DNA from: Streptomyces liangshanensis
Lineage (GTDB): Bacteria; Actinomycetota; Actinomycetes; Streptomycetales; Streptomycetaceae
Reading direction: 5' to 3'
Assembly (NCBI RefSeq): GCF_011694815.1
Contig: NZ_CP050177.1
Location: 2,779,001 to 2,843,000 of the forward strand
DNA length: 64,000 nt
The notes below the pieces were generated by a model. That model had not been told where the DNA came from, made no database searches, and was given only the letters and a program-made list of their open reading frames with translations. Positions 26,586 through 34,954 of this stretch are shown one piece after another (position 1 is the first letter of the stretch; each line of letters opens with the position of its first letter). The position numbers and the translations under genes are program-made.

Positions 26586-27180
26586 AGCGCTCGCGTTCCT
26601 CGAATCCCGCAAGAACCTCACCGGCAGCGCGTGCGGACTGGTGGGCCTGGCGGGCACGTTCACCGGAGTGGCCGGCACCTACTGGCCGTTGATCGTCGCG
26701 GGCCTGTACGGCGCTGGCGCGCTGATCGCCCCGCCGGAACGCCCCCGGACCCCGGCCTTCGACGACACGGCGGAACAACTCACCACCCTCCGGACGGACT
26801 TCACCACGCTCACCGCCTACCTGACCGAGGTGGACCTCCCTCCCGCGGCGGCCGGCCGCCTGACCGAACTGACAGAGGTCCTGGCCGCCCTCCTGGAACC
26901 AGGCTGGGTGGCGGACGCTCTCACGCAGGACCCGGAGGCGGTGCACGCCCTGTCGCGGGCGATCCGCCAGGACATCCCGGAGTCGGTGGACACGTACGTA
27001 CGCACCCGCTGGTGGACCCGCCTCCAACCCACCACGGACCCCCCGGAACGCCACTTGGAACGCCAACTGACCGTCCTGTACGACGAATCCCGCACCCTGG
27101 CGACAGCCCTGCGCGAGGCGGAATCCCGCCGCCAGGAAACCCACACCCGCTACCTGGAGGACCGCCACAAGTCCCCGTGA
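26572..27180 (+). CDS. Unknown membrane protein, last gene of the TelA operon
   Basis: 202 residues from GTG 26572, overlapping the end of the VWA gene by 14 bp. Two adjacent hydrophobic helices lie at about 16-52 (GSACGLVGLAGTFTGVAG, WPLIVAGLYGAGALIA). A soluble, mostly helical tail follows, with TLTAYLTEVDLPPAAAGRL and a Glu/Arg-rich end (ESRRQETHTRYLEDRH). I do not recognise the family. The overlap makes it part of the same unit, where it could be the membrane partner linking the cytoplasmic TelA protein to the surface proteins. Confidence 0.8.
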   Translation: MATSRALAFLESRKNLTGSACGLVGLAGTFTGVAGTYWPLIVAGLYGAGALIAPPERPRTPAFDDTAEQLTTLRTDFTTLTAYLTEVDLPPAAAGRLTELTEVLAALLEPGWVADALTQDPEAVHALSRAIRQDIPESVDTYVRTRWWTRLQPTTDPPERHLERQLTVLYDESRTLATALREAESRRQETHTRYLEDRHKSP

Positions 27181-27292
27181 GGGCCGCGCGGTCCGTGGTC
27201 TTGCCGCCGCCCGGCGCGATCGGCTCGACCACGAGCGGCGGCGTCGAGCGCAACGTGCAACCGGTACGAGGCGCGCCCGTGACGTACCCCCT

Positions 27293-27763
27293 TCACTCCT
27301 CCTCCAGCGGAACGCTCCCGCCCAGCCCCAACAACACCCGCTCCAGGAGCCGCCGGTAGGCCGACTCGGGCGGATCGGCCGTGACCGCGAAGACCAGCCC
27401 CTTCCCGGTGTGCGTCGGAACGACCCCCCACCCCGGCGCGAGCAGGTCGAGTAACTCCAGCCCCCGCCCATGGCTGTCCCACGCGGTGTGCGGGCGCCGC
27501 CGGGGCTCGGCCTTGCTGCGGTCGTGCACCTCGATCTGGACCGAACCCCGCACGGGCGAGTGGCAGATGAGGTCGAACCCACCACCGCCGGCGTGCAGCA
27601 CGGCGTTGGTGGCGGTCTCGCTCACCAGCAGCTTGACGGTGTCGTGGTCCACCCACGGGTACGGCGCGTACACACGCCCCGCAAGCGCCCGCGCCTCCCC
27701 CACCGCGACAGCGGAACTGGGGTAGCGCTCGACCGCCAGTACGTATCCACGCTGATCCACCAC
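27293..27763 (-). CDS. ATP-binding regulatory protein (HATPase_c_2, anti-sigma-factor kinase-like)
   Basis: 156 residues. The GHKL ATPase motifs are present: N-box KLLVSETATNAVLHAG at about 44-59, then IEVHDRS (G1) and DSHGRGLELLDLL (G2). It resembles the small RsbW/AbaA-locus type proteins abundant in Streptomyces. In abaA- and whiJ-like loci such proteins accompany an XRE regulator and DUF397 proteins, exactly as here. It is transcribed away from the XRE gene, with the 18-bp palindrome between them. Confidence 0.88.
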   Translation of the reverse strand: MVDQRGYVLAVERYPSSAVAVGEARALAGRVYAPYPWVDHDTVKLLVSETATNAVLHAGGGGFDLICHSPVRGSVQIEVHDRSKAEPRRRPHTAWDSHGRGLELLDLLAPGWGVVPTHTGKGLVFAVTADPPESAYRRLLERVLLGLGGSVPLEEE

Positions 27764-27861
27764 TCGTACCTCCGGTAGGGGTCATGCCGGCCGTCGGGCG
27801 CGCATGACGGATGGGTGCGCATCCCGGGCGTCTCGCACTGGGGCGCGCCTTCAGCATGAGT

Positions 27862-27879
27862 CGCGCGACTAGTCGCGCG
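27862..27879. promoter_or_regulatory. Perfect 18-bp palindrome between HATPase and XRE genes
   Basis: CGCGCGACTAGTCGCGCG is perfectly symmetric with no spacer and sits 98 bp from the HATPase start and 96 bp from the XRE start. It is the obvious operator candidate for the adjacent XRE protein or a paralogue, covering both divergent promoters. Confidence 0.65.
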
Positions 27880-27975
27880 CAAGCAGAACCTGAGAAGTAG
27901 CTCGGACGAGTCATTCGCGTGGGTCTGCGCGCTACGCTGCTGCCCTCGGACGTCATGCCACCCGGAGGGACACCG

Positions 27976-28851
27976 GTGCCCGTCAGCGTGAACACCAACG
28001 CGATCTTCGCCATGCGAAAGGTCGGCGGGGAGCTCGCACGACTGCGCGAGCACGCGCGCCTCCGGCAGGACGACATCGCGGTACGCCTGGCGTGCTCGCG
28101 GCACAACATCAGCAAGATCGAACGCGGCAAGGCGTTCCCGAGCCCCGACCAGCTCGAACAGATGCTGGATGCGTACAAGGCGAGCATCGATGAACGCGCC
28201 GCCCTGAGGGCCGCGATCGACCAGGGCCGGTCGTTCGGCCGAGCCTGGTACGAACGCCCGGAGATCCAGGCCGTGTTCACGGCGGACTCGTACCGCTACC
28301 TCTACCTTGAGGACGCGGCGGAGAAGATCTTCTGCCACAGCGGCACGTACGTACCAGGGCTCCTCCAGACCAGGGACTACGTAGCCGCACTCGTCGAGTT
28401 CGGGCAACAGCACGAGGGCACCGAGCACCGCGAGATCTTCATCGACGTGCGCCAGAAGCGACAGGGTGTACTCACCCGAGAACATCCCGCTGCCCTGGAC
28501 GCGTTGTGCCTTGAGTCGGCCTTGAGGGCCGTCGTCGGCGGACGGGACGTCATGCGGGCCCAGTTGGACCACATGCTGATGTCCGTCAAACGACAGAACG
28601 TCAACCTGCGCGTGATTCCGTTCGAGGCGGGCGCGGCCAGCGTCTCCAGCACACCTTTCTCCGTCCTTGACTTTCCCGGCGTCGAACACCGCAGTGTGGT
28701 CTCGTCCGAGATGCAACGGGGCGACTCCGTGACCGATGAAGCGGCGGCGATCCGGCATGCACGACGGAGGTACGCCGACCTGGCGGCCTTCGCCCTGAGC
28801 CCCGTACTCACCGTTCAGCTCATCGAAGAGATCAAGAAAGAACTGTCGTGA
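27976..28851 (+). CDS. XRE-family regulator with DUF5753 domain (WhiJ-like)
   Basis: 291 residues from GTG 27976, chosen because GGAGG lies seven bases upstream; longer starts at 27919 and 27955 lack one. An XRE helix-turn-helix at about 12-70 (QDDIAVRLACSRHNISKIER) is followed by the DUF5753 domain (about 90-280: FCHSGTYVPGLLQTRDYVAA, LRVIPFEAGAASVSSTPFSV). Regulators of this type pair with DUF397 proteins and affect development or antibiotic production in Streptomyces. It overlaps the first DUF397 gene by GTGA. Confidence 0.92.
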   Translation: MPVSVNTNAIFAMRKVGGELARLREHARLRQDDIAVRLACSRHNISKIERGKAFPSPDQLEQMLDAYKASIDERAALRAAIDQGRSFGRAWYERPEIQAVFTADSYRYLYLEDAAEKIFCHSGTYVPGLLQTRDYVAALVEFGQQHEGTEHREIFIDVRQKRQGVLTREHPAALDALCLESALRAVVGGRDVMRAQLDHMLMSVKRQNVNLRVIPFEAGAASVSSTPFSVLDFPGVEHRSVVSSEMQRGDSVTDEAAAIRHARRRYADLAAFALSPVLTVQLIEEIKKELS

Positions 28852-29102
28852 CAGTCGAATCGAAGTCGGACCTGTACGAGCAGCCTCTCCACGGCGACTG
28901 GCAGAAGTCCGCGTTCAGCAGCGGTTCAAGCGAGAATTGCGTCCTCATCATGCCGATCGACGGCGGCGTCGCCTTCGGCGACTCCAAGCACCGCGCCCGC
29001 GACGGCGCACTCCGCTTCACCGACAAGGAAATGCTGGCCCACATACTCGCCGTCAAAGCCGGCCAGTACGACCACCTCATCCCCGACGGCACCGAACTCT
29101 GA
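28848..29102 (+). CDS. DUF397 protein, copy 1
   Basis: 84 residues with the DUF397 signature WQKSAFSSGSSENCV and the GVAFGDSKHR strand. It is translationally coupled to the XRE gene (GTGA, 28848-28851). DUF397 members include BldB and the small partners of WhiJ-type regulators, which are thought to modulate DNA binding. The C-terminal half is nearly identical to copy 2 downstream, showing a recent tandem duplication. Confidence 0.92.
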   Translation: MTVESKSDLYEQPLHGDWQKSAFSSGSSENCVLIMPIDGGVAFGDSKHRARDGALRFTDKEMLAHILAVKAGQYDHLIPDGTEL

Positions 29103-29151
29103 GCAAACGGACCACCACGACCAAGACCGTGCCGGTCGAAAGGGAAGTTCG

Positions 29152-29403
29152 ATGAGCGGCCCCAAGGACACCCTCTACTCCGCACCGCTCGACGGCGAGT
29201 GGGAGAAGTCCGCGTTCAGCAACGGCTCGGGAGACGCCTGCGTCCTCGTCATGCCGATCGAGGGCGGCGTCGCCTTCGGCGACTCCAAACACCGCAACCT
29301 CGACGGCGCACTCCGCTTCACCGACAAGGAAATGCTGGCCCACATACTCGCCGTCAAGGCAGGCCAGTACGACCACCTCATCCCCGACGACACCGAACTC
29401 TAG
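29152..29403 (+). CDS. DUF397 protein, copy 2
   Basis: 83 residues. It has the same layout as copy 1 (WEKSAFSNGSGDACV, then GVAFGDSKHR), and from ALRFTDKEMLAHILAVKAGQ onward it is identical except for one residue near the end. Divergence is concentrated in the first 30 residues, the part expected to give partner specificity. ATG 29152 has AAAGGGAAG upstream and lies 49 bp after copy 1. Confidence 0.92.
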   Translation: MSGPKDTLYSAPLDGEWEKSAFSNGSGDACVLVMPIEGGVAFGDSKHRNLDGALRFTDKEMLAHILAVKAGQYDHLIPDDTEL

Positions 29404-29485
29404 GCCCTGTCTTACGGATCTCGAGCCCCGCGGCCCGCAGGTATCCGGTGGCCGCCTTCTCTTCGGAGTCCGTACCGTAGGTGGA

Positions 29486-29707
29486 ATGGCACAGAGCACT
29501 GCGGACCCGGCGGCAATCACGCCCGAGATGGCCACCCAAATCCGCACCTGGCGAGTAGATGAAGGCCGGACATGGCGTTCCGTAGCCCGCGCGGCGACCG
29601 ACCTGTGGGGCTCGGAGTGGGGTAGCGCTCAGATCTACGGCCGTGACCTCTGCGTGGCCGCGGCGAGGATGAGGGGCGAAGACCCCGACCTGGAGCCGTG
29701 GAACTAA
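29486..29707 (+). CDS. Unknown small soluble protein
   Basis: 73 residues with a helical, Trp-rich centre (MATQIRTWRVDEGRTWRSVA). The pattern resembles a short helix-turn-helix-like fold but I cannot name a family. It follows the DUF397 pair in the same direction after 82 bp. Codon use is typical of the surrounding genes, supporting a real gene. Confidence 0.6.
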   Translation: MAQSTADPAAITPEMATQIRTWRVDEGRTWRSVARAATDLWGSEWGSAQIYGRDLCVAAARMRGEDPDLEPWN

Positions 29708-29853
29708 CGTCCGCCGGACGGCTGGTGCGCGGGAAGAGCCCGGGATGAGTGGGCCCGGTCCGCCAGGGCCAAGAGCGGTGGGTGCGCGGTCGATCAACCC
29801 ACCACACGAGCGCCCGGTGGCGTCGACCGGATCCCGTGGTCGGAAAGGACGGC

Positions 29854-30636
29854 CTAGCTGAGCAAGGCCGCCACCGTCATCGCGGTGGTGATCGAGTTGA
29901 CGGCGATGTGCAGGTAGACCGAGACGCGTACCGACCCTGTCCTCCGTACGACAAGACCCATCACGCTCTGCACGACGAAGACGAACACCACCAACTCCGG
30001 CTCCCAGAAGTGGGTGGCGGCGAAGAGCGCCGCGCCGGTGACCGCGGCGGTCACCGGCCCGGTGGGCAGGCGTGCCATCAGGTGGCCCCGGTAGTAGAGC
30101 TCCTCGGCGACCGGGCTCAGCACACAGTCCCCGACGATGTTCAGCAGCAGGGCGACAACGGCCACCGTGGTGCTGAAGTGCGCCAGATCGTCGTTGCCGG
30201 ACCGCATCCAGTCCGGCAGGTCCTCGAACACATGGTGTTCCAGGAAACCCGAGACCGGACTCAGTACCGCCAGCGTCACAGCGGTGAAGGCGATCAGCGC
30301 CACAACGAGCGGAACCAACCGCTGTACGGGCAGCTTCCGCCGGAAGCCGACCGAGGCGGCGACCGCCTCCCTCAGCGACCGGCCTCGCCCCCGCCCCCGC
30401 CGTACCAGATAGGCGAACTCGAAGGGCGTCACCAGCACCAGCCCGGCAAGGGTGAATCCGAGCGAGTCCGGCAGTCCCAGGCCCTCGGTCAAGGGCCGGA
30501 AGATCACGCACCCGGCGAAGAACAGCACCCCGGGCAGTAGATGCAGACCCACGGCGACGGGCCGGCGGTACGGCTCGGGCGCCTCGGCGGGCAGGACGGC
30601 CGAGGCGTCCACGGGTATCGACGAACCAACGGACAT
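29854..30636 (-). CDS. CPBP-family intramembrane metalloprotease
   Basis: 260 residues with about seven hydrophobic segments. The CPBP motif EELYYRG lies at 178-184, followed by ALFAATHFWEP with the conserved His and LHIAVNSITTA with a further His near the C-terminus, so the Glu/His set is complete. Family members are CAAX prenyl-type or abortive-infection proteases, and in bacteria they often process peptides or membrane proteins. It stands alone and is transcribed leftward. Confidence 0.9.
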   Translation of the reverse strand: MSVGSSIPVDASAVLPAEAPEPYRRPVAVGLHLLPGVLFFAGCVIFRPLTEGLGLPDSLGFTLAGLVLVTPFEFAYLVRRGRGRGRSLREAVAASVGFRRKLPVQRLVPLVVALIAFTAVTLAVLSPVSGFLEHHVFEDLPDWMRSGNDDLAHFSTTVAVVALLLNIVGDCVLSPVAEELYYRGHLMARLPTGPVTAAVTGAALFAATHFWEPELVVFVFVVQSVMGLVVRRTGSVRVSVYLHIAVNSITTAMTVAALLS

Positions 30637-30852
30637 GACGCGCTTCGCTCTCGCTCGGACCGCGCGACACGCACACCAACACAGGTCGCGACAGCCAGGA
30701 ATCGCCGCTCCCCTCCTCCCCCAGGAGGGCGGGACGCTGAGGCTGCCAGCATTCCCGACGGCACCCCCGCGACTCCATGACGCTTCCCGGCTTCCCCAGG
30801 TGGGGATAGCCCTACCGAGGGGAGCGCGGCGGAGTCGGGCTGCCCGTTGTTG

Positions 30853-31545
30853 TCAGTCGGTTGTCAGCGTTCTCAGGAAGTCCTGGAAAGTGTCGACGCC
30901 GCTGCCGGTCAAGGGCGCGCCGTGGGCGAAGCCGACCGCGTGGAGGTTGTCCGGGATACGGGCGAGGCTGCCCGGGCGCAGGGCCGGGTCGGCGGCCAGG
31001 GCGGCGGGGCCGAGGGCCAACTCGCCGCGGTTGAAGGCGGCGTCCCCCATGAGCACGGTGCGGGTGGGTTCGTGGAACAGGACGACGTGGCCGGGCGTGT
31101 GCCCAGGTGTGTGGATGACGCGGAGGCCTCCGCTGCCTTCGACCAGTTCTCCGTCGGCCAGGGTGCCGTCGGCAGGGACGGGGGTCCAGTGGAGTTTCGG
31201 CACCCGGTCGATGAGGCGGCCGAGGGCACCGGAGCGGCCTTCGGCCGGGACGCGGCCGGCTTCCAGCCAGGCACGGTCCGCCTCGTGGATGAGTATCCGC
31301 GCGCCGGTGCGGCGGCGCAGTTCGGCGGCGCCCTGGACGTGGTCGGGGTGGGCGTGGGTGATCACGATGCGGCGGATGTCGGAGGGGTGGTGCCCGAGTG
31401 CGGCGGCGGTGTCCAGCAGGGCGCCGGGGGCTTTGGCCCAGCCGACGTCGACGAGGGTGAGGCCGTCGTCGCCTTCGACGAGGAAGGCGTGGTCGCGTTT
31501 GGTGGTGGCGATCTGGGTGATGCCGGGGGCGAGTTGGGTGTGCAT
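30853..31545 (-). CDS. MBL-fold metallo-hydrolase
   Basis: 230 residues. The zinc motif HAHPDH is at 64-69, preceded by LVDVGWAKAPG. The next ligands appear in IHTPGHTPGHVVLF and VLMGDAAF (Asp), and the C-terminal part is complete, so the enzyme should be active as a hydrolase of glyoxalase II or lactonase type. ATG 31545 has AAGGA upstream. The longer open frame is a shadow of the PrpD gene 113 bp upstream. Substrate unknown. Confidence 0.9.
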   Translation of the reverse strand: MHTQLAPGITQIATTKRDHAFLVEGDDGLTLVDVGWAKAPGALLDTAAALGHHPSDIRRIVITHAHPDHVQGAAELRRRTGARILIHEADRAWLEAGRVPAEGRSGALGRLIDRVPKLHWTPVPADGTLADGELVEGSGGLRVIHTPGHTPGHVVLFHEPTRTVLMGDAAFNRGELALGPAALAADPALRPGSLARIPDNLHAVGFAHGAPLTGSGVDTFQDFLRTLTTD

Positions 31546-31658
31546 GGGGGTCCTTGAGAGGTGGGAGGGGGAACGGTGCTCGGCGACGAGGGAGGGTGGG
31601 GTGGTGGTCGTGCCTCGCCGGGACGGGGACATGGGGGGTGCCTCGCAGTTCGTGGTGG

Positions 31659-33176
31659 TCAGTCGAGGGCGCCGCGCACCGGTGCGGCGAGCAGGTGCAC
31701 CAGGCGGTCGAGATCCGGCTGCGCTTCGAGGTCCAGGACGAGTCGTTCGATCTCCGCGGCCCGGTCGGCGTCGACGACGCGGGCGGTCAGCGCCCGGTAC
31801 TTCTCGCGGATCTCGGTGTTCGTGAGCGGGTCGTCGGGTCCGCCGTGCGGCTGGTTGAGGGTCCGGGTGAGGGACGCGCCGCCGCGCAGGGTCACGGTGA
31901 CGCGCGTGTTGTAGCCGGGCCGGTCCCACGACGGGTCCTGCCGCTCGTCGACCCGCTTCACCTCGGTACGGCGGATCACGTCCCACACGTCGTCGGCGTC
32001 GATCCGGCGGGGCAGGAACTGTTCGGGCCGCACATGACCGTCCAGGAGCGCGACGGCGGTGGCGTAGGCGATGTTCATCTGGGCGCCGACGGTGGTCAGC
32101 GGCCGTTCCGGCGGCCACCAGCCGTGGTGGTGGATGGCCTCCGGAACCTCGATCCGGACGGCCTCGATGTCGTCGGCGCCCAGCCCTCGATCGGCGCCCA
32201 GCCCGCGGCCGGCGGTCAGCCTGCGGTCGGCGGTCAGCCTGCGGTCGGCGGTCAGGGCGATGGCGGCGTCGATCGCGGGGTGCAGACCGCCCATCGCCGC
32301 GTGGATCTTCACCGTGATCTTCTCGGTGTTCCACGTCCGGCCCAGCTCCTTGGTGATCTGGGCGGGATCGGGGTGGTGGCCCTCGCCGAACGTGGAGAGG
32401 AAGCCGCCGTACGGCCGCTCGAAGACCCGCTTGATGCCCGTGTACCCGCCGTGGGCGAGCCCCGCGGCGTAGTAGCCGTTACGGGAGGCGAGGCCGTGGT
32501 GCATGCGCTTGGACATCGCCTCGTACTGCGCGGCCATCAGTCCGGCCGACTGGGTGCCGGCCAGGCCGAGCGCGTCCTCGAACTGCGCGGCGCTCAGACC
32601 GCGCAGCGCGCCGCAGGCGGCCGCCGCGGCGTGGGTGCCGAAGACGGACCCGGAGTGCCAGCCGCGCGCGAGCATCTCGGGGCCGTTCAGTGCCCTGCCC
32701 ACCCGGGTGCCGGTCTCGAAGCCCAGCACCGTCGCGCGCAGGAACTCCGCGCCGCTCACGGGGCCCGCCTGCGCGGCGGTGGACAGGAGCGCGGGCAGCA
32801 CGAGGGAGGCGCTGTGCAGGGGCGCGGCCGGGTAGTAGTCGTCGAGCTCGAAGCCCTGGATGAAGGTGCCGTTCAACACGGCGGCGGCCGGGGCGCCGGT
32901 GGTACGTCCCCAGCCGATGACCGGCACGTCCCCGGTGCCCTCCAGCGCCAGGACGGCCCGGACCGCGGTGCGCGACCAGGGGAGTTGGGCGCCGATCAGC
33001 GCGCAGGCCAGGCCGTCGAGCACCAGGTGTGCGGCCCGCTCGCGTACCGGGGCGGGGATGTCGGCCGACGTGGTGGTGGCCAGCCAGCCGGCCAGCTGCC
33101 CGGTGGGGCCTTCGGGGGCGCTGGGGGCGCGGGGGTCGCTGGGCTGTCGGGTGGTCGTCCGAGCCGGTACGGACAC
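31659..33176 (-). CDS. MmgE/PrpD-family protein
   Basis: 505 residues from GTG 33176, which has GAGGAGG upstream. The family is shown by RERAAHLVLDGLACALIGAQ, VPVIGWGRTTGAPAAAVLNG, FIQGFELDDYY, RATVLGFETGTRVGRAL, HAAAAACGALRGLSAAQ and MSKRMHHGLASRNG. Relatives include 2-methylcitrate dehydratase and iminodisuccinate epimerase; the actual substrate is unknown. Residues specified by 32173-32262 form an 18-bp repeat insertion absent from the usual family. It is divergent from the GntR gene, its probable regulator. Confidence 0.88.
   Translation of the reverse strand: MSVPARTTTRQPSDPRAPSAPEGPTGQLAGWLATTTSADIPAPVRERAAHLVLDGLACALIGAQLPWSRTAVRAVLALEGTGDVPVIGWGRTTGAPAAAVLNGTFIQGFELDDYYPAAPLHSASLVLPALLSTAAQAGPVSGAEFLRATVLGFETGTRVGRALNGPEMLARGWHSGSVFGTHAAAAACGALRGLSAAQFEDALGLAGTQSAGLMAAQYEAMSKRMHHGLASRNGYYAAGLAHGGYTGIKRVFERPYGGFLSTFGEGHHPDPAQITKELGRTWNTEKITVKIHAAMGGLHPAIDAAIALTADRRLTADRRLTAGRGLGADRGLGADDIEAVRIEVPEAIHHHGWWPPERPLTTVGAQMNIAYATAVALLDGHVRPEQFLPRRIDADDVWDVIRRTEVKRVDERQDPSWDRPGYNTRVTVTLRGGASLTRTLNQPHGGPDDPLTNTEIREKYRALTARVVDADRAAEIERLVLDLEAQPDLDRLVHLLAAPVRGALD
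32173..32262. repeat. Tandem 18-bp repeat inside the MmgE/PrpD gene
   Basis: About four and a half copies of an 18-bp unit (consensus on the plus strand TCGGCGGTCAGCCTGCGG with drift) lie in frame and encode a six-residue period read as LTADRR/LGADRG. Since 18 is a multiple of 3, copy-number change keeps the frame. Confidence 0.85.
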
Positions 33177-33245
33177 CGCGCTCACCTCCTCGTCGTAGGC
33201 CCCGGTGGGGCGGACGTACGGCCCTGCGGCCCCCCGAATCACCGT

Positions 33246-33270
33246 ACATTCTAATTTATAACATCTAGTT
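33246..33270. promoter_or_regulatory. AT-rich promoter/operator island between PrpD and GntR genes
   Basis: About 25 bp of AT-rich sequence (CATTCTAATTTATAACATC) stand in otherwise very GC-rich DNA, in the 122-bp divergent region. TATAAC or its complement could serve as a -10 box, and the GntR protein may bind here. No long perfect dyad is present. Confidence 0.45.
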
Positions 33271-33298
33271 TCGCGCGATCCCTGGGTACGATGACGAC

Positions 33299-33991
33299 GT
33301 GGCCCTCCATCGAACCTCCCTCCCCCGTACCGCCGAGGCCGTGGCTCTCTTGGAGCTTCGGGAGGCGATCGTCCGGGGCGACCTGGCCCCCGGGGCGCCG
33401 ATCCGCCAGAGCGCGGCAGCCGAGGAGCTGGGGCTGAGCGTCATCCCGGTCCGGGAGGCCCTCAAGACCCTGGCCGGGGAGGGGATCGTCACGTACGTCC
33501 CGCAGCGCGGCTACACCGTCACCGAACTCGACCCGCGCGGCGTGGAGGGCATCTTCCGGGTCAGGGAACTCCTGGAGGGCGAGGCCGAGGCGAACGCCGC
33601 CGCCCGGATGCGGCCCGAGGACATCGCCGCGCTGCGCGGCGCCCTGGACGCCCAGCGCGCCGCGGTCGCCGCGACGGACGTGCAGGGCGTGATCACCGGC
33701 AACCGGCGGTTCCACTTCGCGCTGCTCAACCGCTGCGACAACGAGTGGCTGCTGCGCTTCGTGACCCAGTTGTGGGAGGCGCTCGAACCGCACCGCGCCC
33801 TGTCCTACCGACGCGGAGCCGCCGCCGGAGACTATGCACGCGCCGAGGCGATCCTCGCCGAACACGACGCCATCGCCACCGCCTTCGAGAACGCCAGAAT
33901 CCCCGACGCCTTGCGCCTGCTGGCCGAACACCGCTCGGGGGGCCTAGCCGACTTCCAACGCCTGCTCACCCCGGCCGAACAGAACAAGTAG
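33299..33991 (+). CDS. GntR-family regulator, FCD subfamily
   Basis: 230 residues from GTG 33299. The N-terminal winged helix (LELREAIVRGDLAPGAPIRQ, ELGLSVIPVREALKTLAGEG, YVPQRGYTVTEL) is followed by an all-helical FCD effector domain (about 80-220: VRELLEGEAEANAAARM, GNRRFHFALLNRCDN with the metal/ligand His, AEHDAIATAF). FCD proteins sense small carboxylates. The gene is divergent from MmgE/PrpD, the probable target. Confidence 0.9.
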   Translation: MALHRTSLPRTAEAVALLELREAIVRGDLAPGAPIRQSAAAEELGLSVIPVREALKTLAGEGIVTYVPQRGYTVTELDPRGVEGIFRVRELLEGEAEANAAARMRPEDIAALRGALDAQRAAVAATDVQGVITGNRRFHFALLNRCDNEWLLRFVTQLWEALEPHRALSYRRGAAAGDYARAEAILAEHDAIATAFENARIPDALRLLAEHRSGGLADFQRLLTPAEQNK

Positions 33992-34337
33992 GAGAGCAGC
34001 CCGCCGACGGCGGAAGCGGGGACGACTCAAAGCGGGCCGGCGCTTCACGAGGCACGAAGACCGCGACCGTCGACGCGCGGGCAGCCGCGGCCTGTCAGCT
34101 CATCCAGCACGGACTGGCACACCCCGAACCCCGAGCCAGCAACCCCAGAGCCCCCACACAACACACCCGCGCGCAACAGCCACACCTACGCAGTTCTGGC
34201 CTCAGCCACAGAAAGCGAGCCACAACGACGGTTGCGCCGAACGATCACCCGCCACGTATGCCCCCCTCAGCCCCGCACCCACACCAGCCCAGCTATTCAG
34301 TGTCTTCCGCCCCGCCATCGACTCCCCCGCAGGATGC
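33992..34337. other. 346-bp gap without a convincing gene
   Basis: No frame shows plausible protein composition or a ribosome site. The DNA is rich in CCAGCCC/CCACAC words on the plus strand and has visibly weaker third-position bias than the neighbours. I see no hairpin, tRNA or repeat; it could be a decayed gene or the convergent 3' region of the flanking genes. Confidence 0.5.
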
Positions 34338-34811
34338 TCAGTCAGCGACGAAGGGCGTATAGCCCGCCGGGACCTCGCTCACCCGAAGGTCGGAGAAGAC
34401 CAAGGCCAGGTTGTGCGCGTCAGTTTCGATGCGAACCTCGTGGAAGTCGATCCCCACAGCAGCCGACCAACGGCGGGCTGCCTCCGACTCGGGGACTGAT
34501 CTCGCCCCCGGGTACAGGCAGTGCCACTTCACGCCCCAGACGTATCCGTCCAGGTCGACCCCGGATTCGTGCTCGATGAGCCGGTCGTCCAACGAGTCCC
34601 GCCAGGTCTCCGCCGCCAGCGATGTCTCGCAACGGGCCTCGACGCAGAACCGGAAGAGATACCGCAGGTAGGACGGTACGGCGCCGGTACGAGGATCGGC
34701 AGTCGCGTGAACGATGACCTCGTAGTCACGCATGTAGTTGGTGTATCCGTGATGCACGACAGCCTGGTCGAAGACGTCGTCCAGCAACTGTTCCAGTACG
34801 CCGGTGTCCAT
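34338..34811 (-). CDS. Unknown conserved-looking soluble protein
   Basis: 157 residues with good codon use. The sequence YTNYMRDYEVIVHATADP followed by YLRYLFRFCVEARCE and GYVWGVKWHCLYPGA looks like a compact alpha/beta domain without membrane helices. I do not recognise a family or catalytic site. It is flanked by the empty stretch after GntR and by the MMPL exporter, 143 bp away in the same direction. Confidence 0.7.
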   Translation of the reverse strand: MDTGVLEQLLDDVFDQAVVHHGYTNYMRDYEVIVHATADPRTGAVPSYLRYLFRFCVEARCETSLAAETWRDSLDDRLIEHESGVDLDGYVWGVKWHCLYPGARSVPESEAARRWSAAVGIDFHEVRIETDAHNLALVFSDLRVSEVPAGYTPFVAD

Positions 34812-34954
34812 AGCGCTCTTCTACCGCACCCGACGCGGTGTCCGACATCGCCATACGCGGCGCTCGGGCATCGGGTTCCGTGGCCGCAACGAACGACCGC
34901 CCGCCTCCGAGGGGTGGAGACGAGCGGTGCAAGCCGAAGAGCTACGCCGTGGCG

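Noticed and set aside
33992..34337. Small open frames in the gap after the GntR gene
   Set aside because: They are rich in Arg/Pro/Thr with no ribosome site and no consistent third-position bias, typical of non-coding GC-rich DNA.
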